Assembly (NCBI GenBank): GCA_027008705.1
Contig: JALVEB010000045.1
Span: forward strand, 1-40,153
Direction: 5' to 3'
Length of the DNA: 40,153 bases
From: Sedimenticola sp.
GTDB taxonomy: Bacteria > Pseudomonadota > Gammaproteobacteria > Chromatiales > Chromatiaceae
In this document: positions 1-8,781 of the stretch, in pieces
Numbering within the stretch: position 1 is the first letter of the stretch
Layout: each line of letters opens with the position of its first letter
Made by a program: the position numbers and the translations under genes
Notes under the pieces: model-generated
Told to the model about the DNA's origin: nothing
The model's database searches: none
What the model saw: only the letters and a program-made list of their open reading frames with translations

Positions 1-1503
1 GACCGCCATGAGTCGCCCCGCCTCGTCGCGCCAGATCAGGCCGATGTCGCCGTTAAAGAGGCCGCTGGCCGGGTGGTTCTCGCGCACCATGATCGGCAGG
101 CCATGGAAATAGCGCGCGCCGGGGGGCGCGCCGAGGCGCCGGCGCAGCCAGGTTTCCATCTGTTGGTTCAGTGCCTCGACGCCGTCCGGGCCGACGCGGG
201 TCGCGGCCAGCAGGCGGAAGTCATTCAGGCGCTCGAAGGCGGTTTCGGGGTCGGTGGCCTCGGCTACCGGCAGGTAATGACGCGCCGCGATCCGCGCGAG
301 CCAGGCCGACAGCGGCTCGCGTGGATGATGAATCGGAGCCTGATCGGCCGACACGCGCCGCCAGCCGGCCTCGGCGTCGCCACGCAGTATCTCGCCGGCG
401 AGCTCGCCGATGGCGCCGCCGAAGCGGTGGCTTTGGGTCAGGGTGGTGACGAAGTCCGGGGTCGCCGGATCGATCGCGTCTTCGGCGCAATCCAACAGGG
501 CGGCAAGACGTCGCCGGTTGGTTTTGCTCGCTGCCGGATGGACCGGCGGGCGGGGCGCGACCAGTTCGGCGAGCACGCTTCCGACCGCGACCGATGGCAA
601 TTGATCGGCGTCGCCGAGCAGGATCATCTGTGCTTTCTCGGGCAGTGCGCGCAACAGCCGGGTCATCAGCGGGAGGTCGATCATCGAGGCTTCGTCGACC
701 AGCAGGACATCGAGGCGCAGCGGGTTGCGGCGATCATGACGGAACTCGTTGCCGCCGGGGAGTACGCCGAGCAGGCGGTGCAGGGTGGTGGCGTCGCCGG
801 GGAGGGTGGCGGCGATTTCGGCCGGGATGCGCGCTTCGCGCAACAGCCCGGCGCGCGCCGCGCCGAGCGATTCGCTCAGACGTTGCGCGGCCTTGCCGGT
901 GGGCGCGGCAAGGCGGATCCGCAGCTTGCCGTCGGCGTGCAGTTGCAAGGCCGAGAGCAGTTGGGTCGCGGTATAGGTCTTGCCGGTGCCGGGCCCGCCG
1001 GTGACGATGCTGAAGCGGCGCCCGAGGGCGTTGGCCACCGCCAGGCTCTGGCGGATGTGGTTGCCGCCGTCGGTGAGCAGTGGCGCCAGCAGGCGGCGCG
1101 TGGCATGGTTGTCCGGTGGTTGCGGCGCGTCGATGCGCACGCGCAGCGCGGCGGCGAGTTCCCGTTCGAATTCCCAATAGCGACGCAGGTACAGGCGTTG
1201 GCGATCGAATACCACGGGCTCGCCCTGTTCGGGGCGCAGCGGCAGCGCCGCGAGATGGGCGAGCCAGGTCTCGACGGATGGGAAACGGTAGCCGGGGTGG
1301 CCGCTGTCCTCGTTGCGCCAGTGGGTTTGCCCGGCCCAGGCGGCGGGCGACAGGCAGGCGTGGCCATTGCGCAGCGCCTCGCTGGTGGCGATCAGGCTGT
1401 GGAACAGCAGATCGTCGTCGTCGCGCCCGAGCCGGCTGGTGAGCTGTTTTGCCAGCGCGAGGTCGATCGCTTCGAGGGCGCGCGGGTCGAGACGGGCATT
1501 CAT
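1..1503 (-). CDS. recD: RecD, exodeoxyribonuclease V alpha subunit (3' end outside window)
   Basis: RecD is the fast 5'-3' helicase motor of the RecBCD nuclease, which processes double-strand breaks before RecA loading. The visible 501 codons begin MNARLDPRALEAI. They contain the Walker A motif GGPGTGKT (about residues 169-176), an Asp-Glu Walker B motif in VDEASMIDLPL, and the downstream motif-III-like LLGDADQLPSV. The frame is open to base 1, so the C-terminus lies off the window. The ATG overlaps the TGA of recB as ATGA, so translational coupling is likely. The N-terminal 140 residues match the RecD region that contacts RecB in known structures. This is an ordinary member of the family with no missing motif in the visible part. 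Confidence 0.96.
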   Translation of the reverse strand, partial: MNARLDPRALEAIDLALAKQLTSRLGRDDDDLLFHSLIATSEALRNGHACLSPAAWAGQTHWRNEDSGHPGYRFPSVETWLAHLAALPLRPEQGEPVVFDRQRLYLRRYWEFERELAAALRVRIDAPQPPDNHATRRLLAPLLTDGGNHIRQSLAVANALGRRFSIVTGGPGTGKTYTATQLLSALQLHADGKLRIRLAAPTGKAAQRLSESLGAARAGLLREARIPAEIAATLPGDATTLHRLLGVLPGGNEFRHDRRNPLRLDVLLVDEASMIDLPLMTRLLRALPEKAQMILLGDADQLPSVAVGSVLAELVAPRPPVHPAASKTNRRRLAALLDCAEDAIDPATPDFVTTLTQSHRFGGAIGELAGEILRGDAEAGWRRVSADQAPIHHPREPLSAWLARIAARHYLPVAEATDPETAFERLNDFRLLAATRVGPDGVEALNQQMETWLRRRLGAPPGARYFHGLPIMVRENHPASGLFNGDIGLIWRDEAGRLMAV

Positions 1504-4500
1504 CGCGTGGTTTCCGTGGCCGAAGGGGCGATCGGCGCGCCTCCGGCGAAGAGGGCGTCGAGTTCTTCCAGCAGTTCGGCTTCCAGACTCACGGAGAGCA
1601 CTCCGTCCGGTCCGTCGGGGTGCATCCCCCGCAGGTAGAGGTAGCGCACGCCGCCGAAGTGGCGCGTCGGGTCGTAATCCGGCAGGCGCGCGCGCAGATG
1701 ACGGTGCAGGGCGAGCGCGTAGAGCAGGTATTGCAGGTCATAGTAGTTGTCGCGCACGTTGTTCCACAAGGCTTCGTGATGGTAGTCGGCCAGGCGCTCG
1801 CCGAGGTGGGTGGATTTGTAGTCGGCCAGGTAATAGCGCCCGCGCCAGCGGTAGACCAGGTCGATATAGCCTTGCAGCATGCCTTCGAGCCGTTGTGGGC
1901 CGGGCAGGCGCGCGCTTTCGCCGCGATGAGCACCCAGCAGGGCGGCGAGCGCCTCCCGCCGGACGGCGTCCATTGGAAAATAGAAGCCGGTTTCGCGCAG
2001 GGTGTCGGTAGGCGTCAGGTCGGCGAGTCGCAGGCCGTCGCCCAGCGGCGCGCGCAGGCATTCGTCGAGCCACTGGGCGAGGTCGTTCTCGTTATACCCG
2101 TTGGGCAGCGCGCCGAAACGGTAGAGCGGGCCGCGCAGCCGCATCGGCCAGTCCGGACGGGTGAAATCCAGGGTTTCGAGGATATTGTGCAGCAGGTTGC
2201 CGGTATCGATGCCGCGTGGCATCGCGAAGCGCAGCGCGTCGGCTTGGGGCGCCGGCGCGCCGTTGTCGTCCTCGTCGCGGTCGGCCGGGGTCACGCCGCC
2301 GTGACGCAGATCGCGAGTCAGCGCCGAGAACGAGCTCAGCCACCAGTCATGGCGGATGCGACCGCGAAAGCGCGCCGCCTCGACCGGCGCGGGCGGCTCG
2401 CTGGCGCATGGCGCGGGCGCGATCGGCGCGCGCGGGGCGATCTCGTTGAAGCGGGTGGTCCGGCCATCATCCAGCGCCTCGAGCGCAGCGCGCAGCGCAT
2501 TGCCGCCGGGGTCGCCGTCTTCGAGTCCGAGAATCCGCCCGAGCGGCGAGCGCGCGTGTTCGCGAAACGGGGCGGCGCACAGGTAGCAGCGGTGGCTCGC
2601 GCGGGTCACCGCGACGTACAGCAGACGCGCCGATTCGGCCTCGGCCTCTTCGCGGGCGAGCGCGCGGGTTTCGTCGTCCGGAGCCAGGCGGTGGCAGGGA
2701 CGGCGGCTTTGCGGATCGTGGCAGCTCAGGCTGAAGCGCCGTCGCGAGCCGAGCTTCAACGGATCGCGGTAACGCGTCGGGAAGGGGACGAAGACCACCG
2801 GGTATTCCAACCCCTTGGCGCCGTGTTGGGTGATGACGCGGATCAGCCTGGCATCGCTTTCGAGACGCAGTTCGGCTTCGGCCGGCGCGCTGTCGGCATG
2901 CACCTGGTCGTGGAACCAGCCGAGCAGTTGTTCCGGCTGGGGATGGCGTTGGCTGGCCTGTTGCAGCAGCTCGAAGAGGTGGATGGCGTTGGTCAGCGCG
3001 CGTTCATGACGGTGCGGCGGCGGTCGACCGTTTTGGTGCAGCAGATCCATCGCCATGGCGATGAAGCCACGGCGGTGCCAGGCTTCGTGCAACGCGATGA
3101 GACGGTTCTGACAGGCCTCGAAACGGGCATCATCGTTGCGCAGGGCATGCAGTTCGTGGCTGTCGAGGCCGAAGAAAGGGGTCGCCAGCGCGGCGGTGAA
3201 CAGGCGCGGCTCGTCGTGGTGCAGGATGCCGTTCAGCGCGCGCAACAGATCCCGGGCTTCTTCGCTGGCGAATACCTGGTCGCGGATGCTCAGGTAGACC
3301 GAGGCGTGGCCGGCGTCGCGCAGCGCTTGTCGGATCTGTTCGGCCTCGCCGCTGTCGCGCACCAGCAGCGCGATGTCGGCGGCGCGCAAGGGCTTGCCAT
3401 CGATGCGCGCCTCGCGCAGCAGGCGGTCGACCTCGCCGGCGCACCAAGCGGCGATTCGAGCGCGGTGATCCTGATTCACGCCACCCGCCTGTTCCTCATC
3501 GGGCAGCCAGGCAAGGCACAGGGCGGCCGGGTTGGCGGGGTCTTCGAGGCGCTCGGCATCGGCACGGGGCGAGGGCTTCACCGGCCGGTAGCGGATGCCG
3601 GGTCCGAGGCGATCGTCCTCGCCCGCCCCGGCGAAGAGACGGTTGCCGGCCTCGACCATCGCCGTGCTGGAGCGCCAGTTGGTGTCCATGAACCATTGCG
3701 TGTCGGCGTTCTCGCGCGCCTCGAGGTAGGCGAAGATGTCGCCGCCGCGAAAGGCGTAGATCGCCTGTTTCGGGTCGCCGATCATGTAAAGCGCGGTATC
3801 GCCGCCGTGATGATAGAGCGCGCGCAGGATGGCGTATTGCTGTGGATCGGTATCCTGGAATTCATCGACCAGCGCGACCGGGTATTGTTTGCGCAGGTGG
3901 TGGACGAGTCGGTCGCCGCGCGCGTCGCGCAGACAGTCGGCAAGGCGCTCGACGAGATCGTCGAAGCCCATCAGGCGCTGACGTTGCTTGGCTGCATCGA
4001 ACTGGTGACGGATCCATTCCAACTGGGGTAGGACGATCCGGCTCAGACGCGCCTCGGTGAGCTGTTTCTCGACGGGACCGCCGGCCTTCATGCGCTGATG
4101 GAGCCGGCGCAGCGGCTCGAACAGTGCGTGGATCCCGGCTTGGCGTCGGGTGCGGTTGCCGTTGAAGAAGGCGCTGGCATCCTTCGGAATCGGTTCCAGT
4201 CGTTCGTCCTCGAGCCAGGCGAGCAGCGCGGCCCATTCTCGCCGGCGCTGCTCGCGTTGCTTGTGGTTCTCGACGAGGGCGGCGAGGATCCCGGCCTGGT
4301 GCTGCTCCAGGTTTTGCTTCAAGGCTCGTTTCTCGCGCAGCAGGTTCGCCCGCAGGGCGTCCGGGTCGGTTCCGATCAGCGGCGCGTGGTGCTGGATCAG
4401 GACGCCGAATTCGGCATGAAAGTCTTCCGGCGTGGGCCAGCGCGCGCTCAGCTCGCGGTAGGCGTCCGCGTCTTGTCGGGCGAGGCGTCGGTAGGCGTCG

Positions 4501-4982
4501 CGCGTGGCTTCCAGGGCGAGCTCGCCGGTGTCGCTTTCCATTTCCACATTGAAGGCGATGCCGCTGTCGAAGGCGCGTTGCGTCAGCGCCTGCCTGCAGA
4601 AGCCGTGGATGGTATGGATCGGGGCTTCGTCGAGTAGCAGCAAGGCGTTGCGCAGGCGTGTGCGTGCGGCCTCTTGCGGCTCGTTGTCGCCATCGTCGGG
4701 CAGCTTCGCGGCGAGCGCGCGGTAGAAGGGTTCGCTTGCGACCAGCTCGTCCCAGTGGTTCAGCGCCCGGCGCAGCTCGTCGCCGATGCGCTTGCGCAAT
4801 TCCCCGGTGGCGGCGCGGGTGAAGGTCATTACCAGGATGGCGTCGACGCCGAGCCGGCGTTGCAGCAGCAGGCGCAGGTAGAGGCGTGTGATGTTGTAGG
4901 TTTTGCCGGTGCCGGCGCTGGCTTCGATCAGGTGGACGCCGCGCAGCGGAAGGCTTTCGGGATGCAGGAGATCGACGCTCAT
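1500..4982 (-). CDS. recB: RecB, exodeoxyribonuclease V beta subunit
   Basis: RecB is the 3'-5' helicase plus nuclease subunit of RecBCD. The protein is 1160 aa, close to E. coli RecB (1180). The start MSVDLLHPES is chosen because its ATG overlaps the recC TGA as ATGA. A longer reading frame extends upstream but only inside recC. Visible motifs are Walker A EASAGTGKT (20-28), UvrD-type motif II VDEFQDTDPQQ in the middle, the motif VTQHGAKGLEYPVVF, and motif VI VAVTRAS. The C-terminal nuclease shows YIDLVYRWRGRYYLADYKS near residues 1038-1056, carrying the Asp-Asp-Lys metal site, followed by the Q-x3-Y motif (YYDLQYLLY). All catalytic residues are present, so the enzyme is predicted to be active. 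Confidence 0.97.
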   Translation of the reverse strand: MSVDLLHPESLPLRGVHLIEASAGTGKTYNITRLYLRLLLQRRLGVDAILVMTFTRAATGELRKRIGDELRRALNHWDELVASEPFYRALAAKLPDDGDNEPQEAARTRLRNALLLLDEAPIHTIHGFCRQALTQRAFDSGIAFNVEMESDTGELALEATRDAYRRLARQDADAYRELSARWPTPEDFHAEFGVLIQHHAPLIGTDPDALRANLLREKRALKQNLEQHQAGILAALVENHKQREQRRREWAALLAWLEDERLEPIPKDASAFFNGNRTRRQAGIHALFEPLRRLHQRMKAGGPVEKQLTEARLSRIVLPQLEWIRHQFDAAKQRQRLMGFDDLVERLADCLRDARGDRLVHHLRKQYPVALVDEFQDTDPQQYAILRALYHHGGDTALYMIGDPKQAIYAFRGGDIFAYLEARENADTQWFMDTNWRSSTAMVEAGNRLFAGAGEDDRLGPGIRYRPVKPSPRADAERLEDPANPAALCLAWLPDEEQAGGVNQDHRARIAAWCAGEVDRLLREARIDGKPLRAADIALLVRDSGEAEQIRQALRDAGHASVYLSIRDQVFASEEARDLLRALNGILHHDEPRLFTAALATPFFGLDSHELHALRNDDARFEACQNRLIALHEAWHRRGFIAMAMDLLHQNGRPPPHRHERALTNAIHLFELLQQASQRHPQPEQLLGWFHDQVHADSAPAEAELRLESDARLIRVITQHGAKGLEYPVVFVPFPTRYRDPLKLGSRRRFSLSCHDPQSRRPCHRLAPDDETRALAREEAEAESARLLYVAVTRASHRCYLCAAPFREHARSPLGRILGLEDGDPGGNALRAALEALDDGRTTRFNEIAPRAPIAPAPCASEPPAPVEAARFRGRIRHDWWLSSFSALTRDLRHGGVTPADRDEDDNGAPAPQADALRFAMPRGIDTGNLLHNILETLDFTRPDWPMRLRGPLYRFGALPNGYNENDLAQWLDECLRAPLGDGLRLADLTPTDTLRETGFYFPMDAVRREALAALLGAHRGESARLPGPQRLEGMLQGYIDLVYRWRGRYYLADYKSTHLGERLADYHHEALWNNVRDNYYDLQYLLYALALHRHLRARLPDYDPTRHFGGVRYLYLRGMHPDGPDGVLSVSLEAELLEELDALFAGGAPIAPSATETTR

Positions 4983-7900
4983 GGGGTGGATTCCTCGAGC
5001 GCTTCGAATAGCGGTCGGTAGAGCTGCTGATTGGCTTGCCGGGGCAATCGCTCCAGGGTCGGTGGCTCGGGCCAGAACCAGCGCAGGTAGGGATCGTCGC
5101 CCAGGCCGGCGTGGTGGCGGTCGCCGAGCCACAGGCGCTGCAGGCGCGCCTCGTCGAGTTGGCCGGCGAGGAACCCGCGCGCGAGGTCGGCATTCAGCAG
5201 CAGCGGTTCACGCATCGCCGCGCGTGTCAGCGCCAACAGCTCGCCGAGTCGTTGACTGGCCTCGTCGGACGTCAGCGGCGGCAGCTCCAGGCAATGCATC
5301 GGCTGTTTCTTGTGACGATAGAGGCCGCGCGTGGTCGCTGCTCGGCCAAGGGCTTGGGCGATCAGGTGGTGCAGCCACAGCGTCAGCAGATCCCGGCCCT
5401 TGGGTTCGGCGAGTCGGTGGAACAGCAAGTCGCCGTTTTCGTCCCGCGGCAGGGTGGCATGCAAGGCGATGCCATCGAGATGCAGCGAGACCATATCGAG
5501 TGCAAGGGAAGGCGCGCCGAGCTCGATGAGCCGCGCGGCGAAGGCATCGGCCTGCTCGATCCAGCTATCCAGCTCTTCCTCTGTCTTCGGGGTGTCCGGG
5601 AGTCGGCCGCTTCGCAGCCAGGCTTCGCGCAGCGCTTGCGGCGCTGGTTCGGCGCCCAGGCGTTGTTCGATCCATTGCTGTTGCAACTGATAGCGCAGCA
5701 AGTGGTCGCTGGCGAAGGGTTCGCTGTCCTCCGGCCCTCGTTCCGCCTGGGTGTCGAGCCAGAGGCCGAGGCGCTCGCGTGAAAAGGCCCGCGGCGGATG
5801 GGCCAGGGTGTCGATCAGCCAGTCGACGGTCAGGCCGTCCTCGGGGGGCTCCCAGTCATCCAGTGGCCGGCGGCGTTGAAGGGTCGTGGTGGGCCGCGCA
5901 AGGCGCGCCCAGCCTCGGTCGTAGCTGCGCAGATCACCTTGTTCCGGCGCGAAGGAGGTCGGGCTGAAGGCTTGCAGCGGCAGCCGCCGGATGGCGCGGG
6001 AAGACCCGCGGAACGACCAGCCGTGAGCGGCTTCGAGGTAATCCATCAGTTCTTGCAGGATCAGCGAGGGCTGACGTTCCTGGTTGGTTTTGATGTCATT
6101 GCCCTGATAGCTCAGGTAGAGGCGCTCGCGCGCCGAGATCAATACCTCCAGGAACAGATAGCGGTCGTCGCCGCGGCGCGAGCGGTCGCCCCGGCGAGGC
6201 GATTCGGCGATCAGGTCGAAGCTTAGCGGCGGGCGTTGGCGCGGGTATTCGCCATCGTTGAGGCCGAGCACCGCGATGATGCGGAACGGGATGCTGCGCA
6301 TCGGGATCATCGAGCAGAAGGTGATCTGCCCGGTAAGGAATTGATGGCCCGGCTCCGCTACCGCGAAGCGGCTGTTCAGGTAGTCGCGCACGACCGCCAG
6401 CGGGATCGGCGCGCGGTAGTCGGCGAGCTGGGTGTATTCCCCGAAATCGTCGATCACCTGGGCCAGGATGCGTTGTCCGTTCTGGTCTTCCGGGAGCTCG
6501 CTGAACAGCTCGTCGCGCAGCTGCTTCAGGTAGCGTCGCCAGGCGTCCGCGGGGCGTGGCTTGCGGAGTGCTTGCGCGTGCGCGCGCAGGGTGTCCAGGC
6601 TCTGGATCAGGCGTCCGAGCACGATGGCGTCATCGCCTTCGACATCGGGCAGCAGCAGTTGATCCTGGTAGAGCGCTTCGCGGTCCCCGTGGGCGAAGCC
6701 GAGCAGCAGGCGTTCGAGTCCCTGTTGCCAGGTGAAGCGCGCGTTGTCGCTGTCCAGGCGCAGGGTGTCGGCCTTGTGCGCGCCGTCCAGGCCCCAGTGG
6801 ACAGCGGCGCGGCGCAGCCAGCGGGCAATGCGCTCCAGATCGGCCGGGCTCAGGCCGAAGCGTGCCTGAACCGCCGGCAGGCGCAGCCAGGCGAGCACCT
6901 CGCTGACGCGGAAGCGGCTGTCGGGCAGCTCCAGCAGCGCGGCGAAGGCGGCCACCAGCGGCTCGGCGTCCTTCAACACGCGGTCGGCGATCGAACACGG
7001 CAGGCGTGGGGGATCGGCGTCGACCTCGCGCCGGTCGCGTGTGAACACCGCCTCGATATAGGGCGCGTACCGCTCGATATTGGGGCACATCACGAGGATG
7101 TCACGGGGACGCAGCGTCGGGTCTTCGTCGAAGCGGTGCAGCAGCCAGTCGTGCAGGCCCTGCACCTCGCGCAATGCGTTGTGCGCCGAGACGAGGGTCA
7201 GGCTGTCGTCTTGGCATGGTTCGGGGTGCTCGCGCGCGTCGCGCAGCTCGAGGATATCGTTTTGCAGCCGGTGCAGCAGGCTGGTGCCGCGAGCGGGGTC
7301 GTCGAGCTCGGCGGGGGCTTCGAACAGCGGGATCTCGGTATTGGCGCGTTCCTGCAACAGACTCAGGAACTCACGTCCCTGGGCGCCGAGCGAGGCGAGC
7401 AGCGGATGGCCGGTTTCGTTCGCCCAGATGTCGTCGTCGGCCCAGCGAGCGAACTGGCGCGCGAGCTGTTTCTCGGAACGCAGATCCCCCCAGTATTCGA
7501 CGCAGGGGTTGAGGTGGAACAGATGGATCTGGGTGCGCTCGCCGAGCCGGCCGAGAAAATCCAGCCACAAGGGCGGCAGGGCATTGAGACCGAACAGGGT
7601 CACGCGTGGCGGGGCGGGTGCATCCGGCAGGCGCGCCAACGCGCGTTTGTAGAGCCGCAGCGGGTGGTCGGGATCCCCGGCGAGTAGTTGACGCCACAGC
7701 CACGCCTGCCAGGCGGGCGGCGAGCCGTCGTCGGCGCCGGCGTCGTCTGCTTGCTCCCACTCGCTGATCCAGTCCGGGCGGTAGATCAGATATTGTTCGA
7801 ACAGATCGGCGAGCTGACTCGCCAACTGAAAACGGCGCGCCAGATCGTCGCGACCGTTTCCGCGCCAATAATCGTTGAGGCGCGCGCACAGTGGATGCCG

Positions 7901-8272
7901 CAAGGTGTTTTCAGCGCCCAGCAGGGCATCGAGCCGCCATGCCATGACCTCGCGGCTGTAACGCGATGCGGCCGGGCGCGGATCGTCGTTGGCGAGGGCA
8001 TTGATCTGACGCCAGAAATACTCACTCGGGAGCAGGAACTCCAGGTTCATGCAGACCCCGGAGCGTTCCGCCAGACGCATGCTCAGCCAATGGCGCATGC
8101 CCTGGTTCTGCACCACCACGCGCTCGGCGGCGAGTGGATCCCCGCCGCTGACGCGCAGGACATGGTCGAACAGCAAGGCAAGATTTTCGATGCGGTTCGC
8201 GGGATAGATGTGGATCAAGCGGACAGTCCCGTGGGAGGCGGGCGGTTCCGTCTGCGCGATGCGGGCGGGCAT
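4979..8272 (-). CDS. recC: RecC, exodeoxyribonuclease V gamma subunit
   Basis: RecC is the scaffold and Chi-scanning subunit of RecBCD. It resembles a helicase-nuclease but lacks both active sites. The protein is about 1097 aa (E. coli 1122). The N-terminus IHIYPANRIENLALLFDHVL followed by VVVQNQGMRHWLSMRLAE matches the family start. The central block ITFCSMIPMRSIPFRIIAVLGLNDGEYPR is the degenerate helicase motif region typical of RecC. The start is uncertain. I give the ATG at 8272. A TTG at 8296 would overlap the TGA of the upstream Hsp20-like gene, and a TTG at 8218 would begin just before the conserved segment. None has a convincing ribosome binding site. The stop overlaps the recB start by four bases. 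Confidence 0.95.
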   Translation of the reverse strand: MPARIAQTEPPASHGTVRLIHIYPANRIENLALLFDHVLRVSGGDPLAAERVVVQNQGMRHWLSMRLAERSGVCMNLEFLLPSEYFWRQINALANDDPRPAASRYSREVMAWRLDALLGAENTLRHPLCARLNDYWRGNGRDDLARRFQLASQLADLFEQYLIYRPDWISEWEQADDAGADDGSPPAWQAWLWRQLLAGDPDHPLRLYKRALARLPDAPAPPRVTLFGLNALPPLWLDFLGRLGERTQIHLFHLNPCVEYWGDLRSEKQLARQFARWADDDIWANETGHPLLASLGAQGREFLSLLQERANTEIPLFEAPAELDDPARGTSLLHRLQNDILELRDAREHPEPCQDDSLTLVSAHNALREVQGLHDWLLHRFDEDPTLRPRDILVMCPNIERYAPYIEAVFTRDRREVDADPPRLPCSIADRVLKDAEPLVAAFAALLELPDSRFRVSEVLAWLRLPAVQARFGLSPADLERIARWLRRAAVHWGLDGAHKADTLRLDSDNARFTWQQGLERLLLGFAHGDREALYQDQLLLPDVEGDDAIVLGRLIQSLDTLRAHAQALRKPRPADAWRRYLKQLRDELFSELPEDQNGQRILAQVIDDFGEYTQLADYRAPIPLAVVRDYLNSRFAVAEPGHQFLTGQITFCSMIPMRSIPFRIIAVLGLNDGEYPRQRPPLSFDLIAESPRRGDRSRRGDDRYLFLEVLISARERLYLSYQGNDIKTNQERQPSLILQELMDYLEAAHGWSFRGSSRAIRRLPLQAFSPTSFAPEQGDLRSYDRGWARLARPTTTLQRRRPLDDWEPPEDGLTVDWLIDTLAHPPRAFSRERLGLWLDTQAERGPEDSEPFASDHLLRYQLQQQWIEQRLGAEPAPQALREAWLRSGRLPDTPKTEEELDSWIEQADAFAARLIELGAPSLALDMVSLHLDGIALHATLPRDENGDLLFHRLAEPKGRDLLTLWLHHLIAQALGRAATTRGLYRHKKQPMHCLELPPLTSDEASQRLGELLALTRAAMREPLLLNADLARGFLAGQLDEARLQRLWLGDRHHAGLGDDPYLRWFWPEPPTLERLPRQANQQLYRPLFEALEESTP

Positions 8273-8292
8273 CCTGCGCCCGCCCGGCTGGC

Positions 8293-8712
8293 TCAACGGG
8301 TGCGTCGCTTGCGCGGGATCATGACCTCGATGACGTTACCGTTGCGGTTGATCTTCATGTTCGCGGTATCGGCATCGGGCGGCAGGCCGAACGATTGCGA
8401 GAACGAGCCCATCGAAATGAAGCCGCCACCAGGCAGGGTCTTGCGCGTTTCTTCACGGGTCTGGATCAGCAGACGCCCCTTCTCGGCACGGATCGAAAGA
8501 TTCTTCGCCGCCTGACCGGAGGTGTAAATGCGTACCCCGTAGGCATTCGGCAGCATCACCTGTTGAACGCTGAAGCTGCTCGAGTAAGCGCCGCCGCTTC
8601 GATACTGATGCATGCCATTCGGGGTTTGTTGATAGGCCCAGTTCCACGCCAGCGCGCCTTGCGACAGGGCGAACAGGAGGGAAGCCATGGGAAGCAGATA
8701 GCGTGTTTTCAT
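8293..8712 (-). CDS. Secreted Hsp20/alpha-crystallin-like protein
   Basis: The 139-aa protein has a clear Sec signal peptide (MKTRYLLPMASLLFALSQGALA, cleavage near residue 22). The rest ends in an alpha-crystallin-like strand pattern: LSIRAEKGRLLIQTREE, then SFSQSFGLPPDAD, then INRNGNVIEVMIPRK. The last two blocks match the Hsp20 family patterns F-x-R-x-F-x-LP and NG-x-L-x-IP. Classical Hsp20 chaperones are cytoplasmic, so this one is inferred to act in the periplasm on unfolded or envelope proteins. A good ribosome binding site (GAGGA) precedes the ATG. The stop touches the most upstream possible recC start, so it may be the first gene of a transcript running into recCBD. The family call is moderate, because weak Hsp20-like folds occur in other small secreted proteins. 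Confidence 0.75.
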   Translation of the reverse strand: MKTRYLLPMASLLFALSQGALAWNWAYQQTPNGMHQYRSGGAYSSSFSVQQVMLPNAYGVRIYTSGQAAKNLSIRAEKGRLLIQTREETRKTLPGGGFISMGSFSQSFGLPPDADTANMKINRNGNVIEVMIPRKRRTR

Positions 8713-8748
8713 GTCGATCCTCGTTTTGGTTGTCGGATTGGTATGGTT

Positions 8749-8767
8749 TTATGACAACGAATCATAA
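8749..8767. promoter_or_regulatory. Perfect 6-bp inverted repeat upstream of the Hsp20-like gene
   Basis: TTATGA and TCATAA are separated by seven bases, 37 bp upstream of the Hsp20-like start. It sits in the 69-bp gap after mtaD, in the place expected of an operator or promoter. On the minus strand it contains a TATGAT box. No matching -35 was found, so its role is inferred from position and symmetry only. Confidence 0.3.
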
Positions 8768-8781
8768 CCCAGATTCATTCC

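Noticed and set aside
1381-1388. GCTGGTGG, the E. coli Chi octamer, inside recD
   Set aside because: Chi sequence is lineage-specific and the octamer is expected by chance in such GC-rich coding DNA.
1449-4031. Long open frame on the plus strand opposite recB
   Set aside because: It mirrors recB codons in GC-rich DNA. The minus-strand product has all RecB motifs and the plus frame has none.
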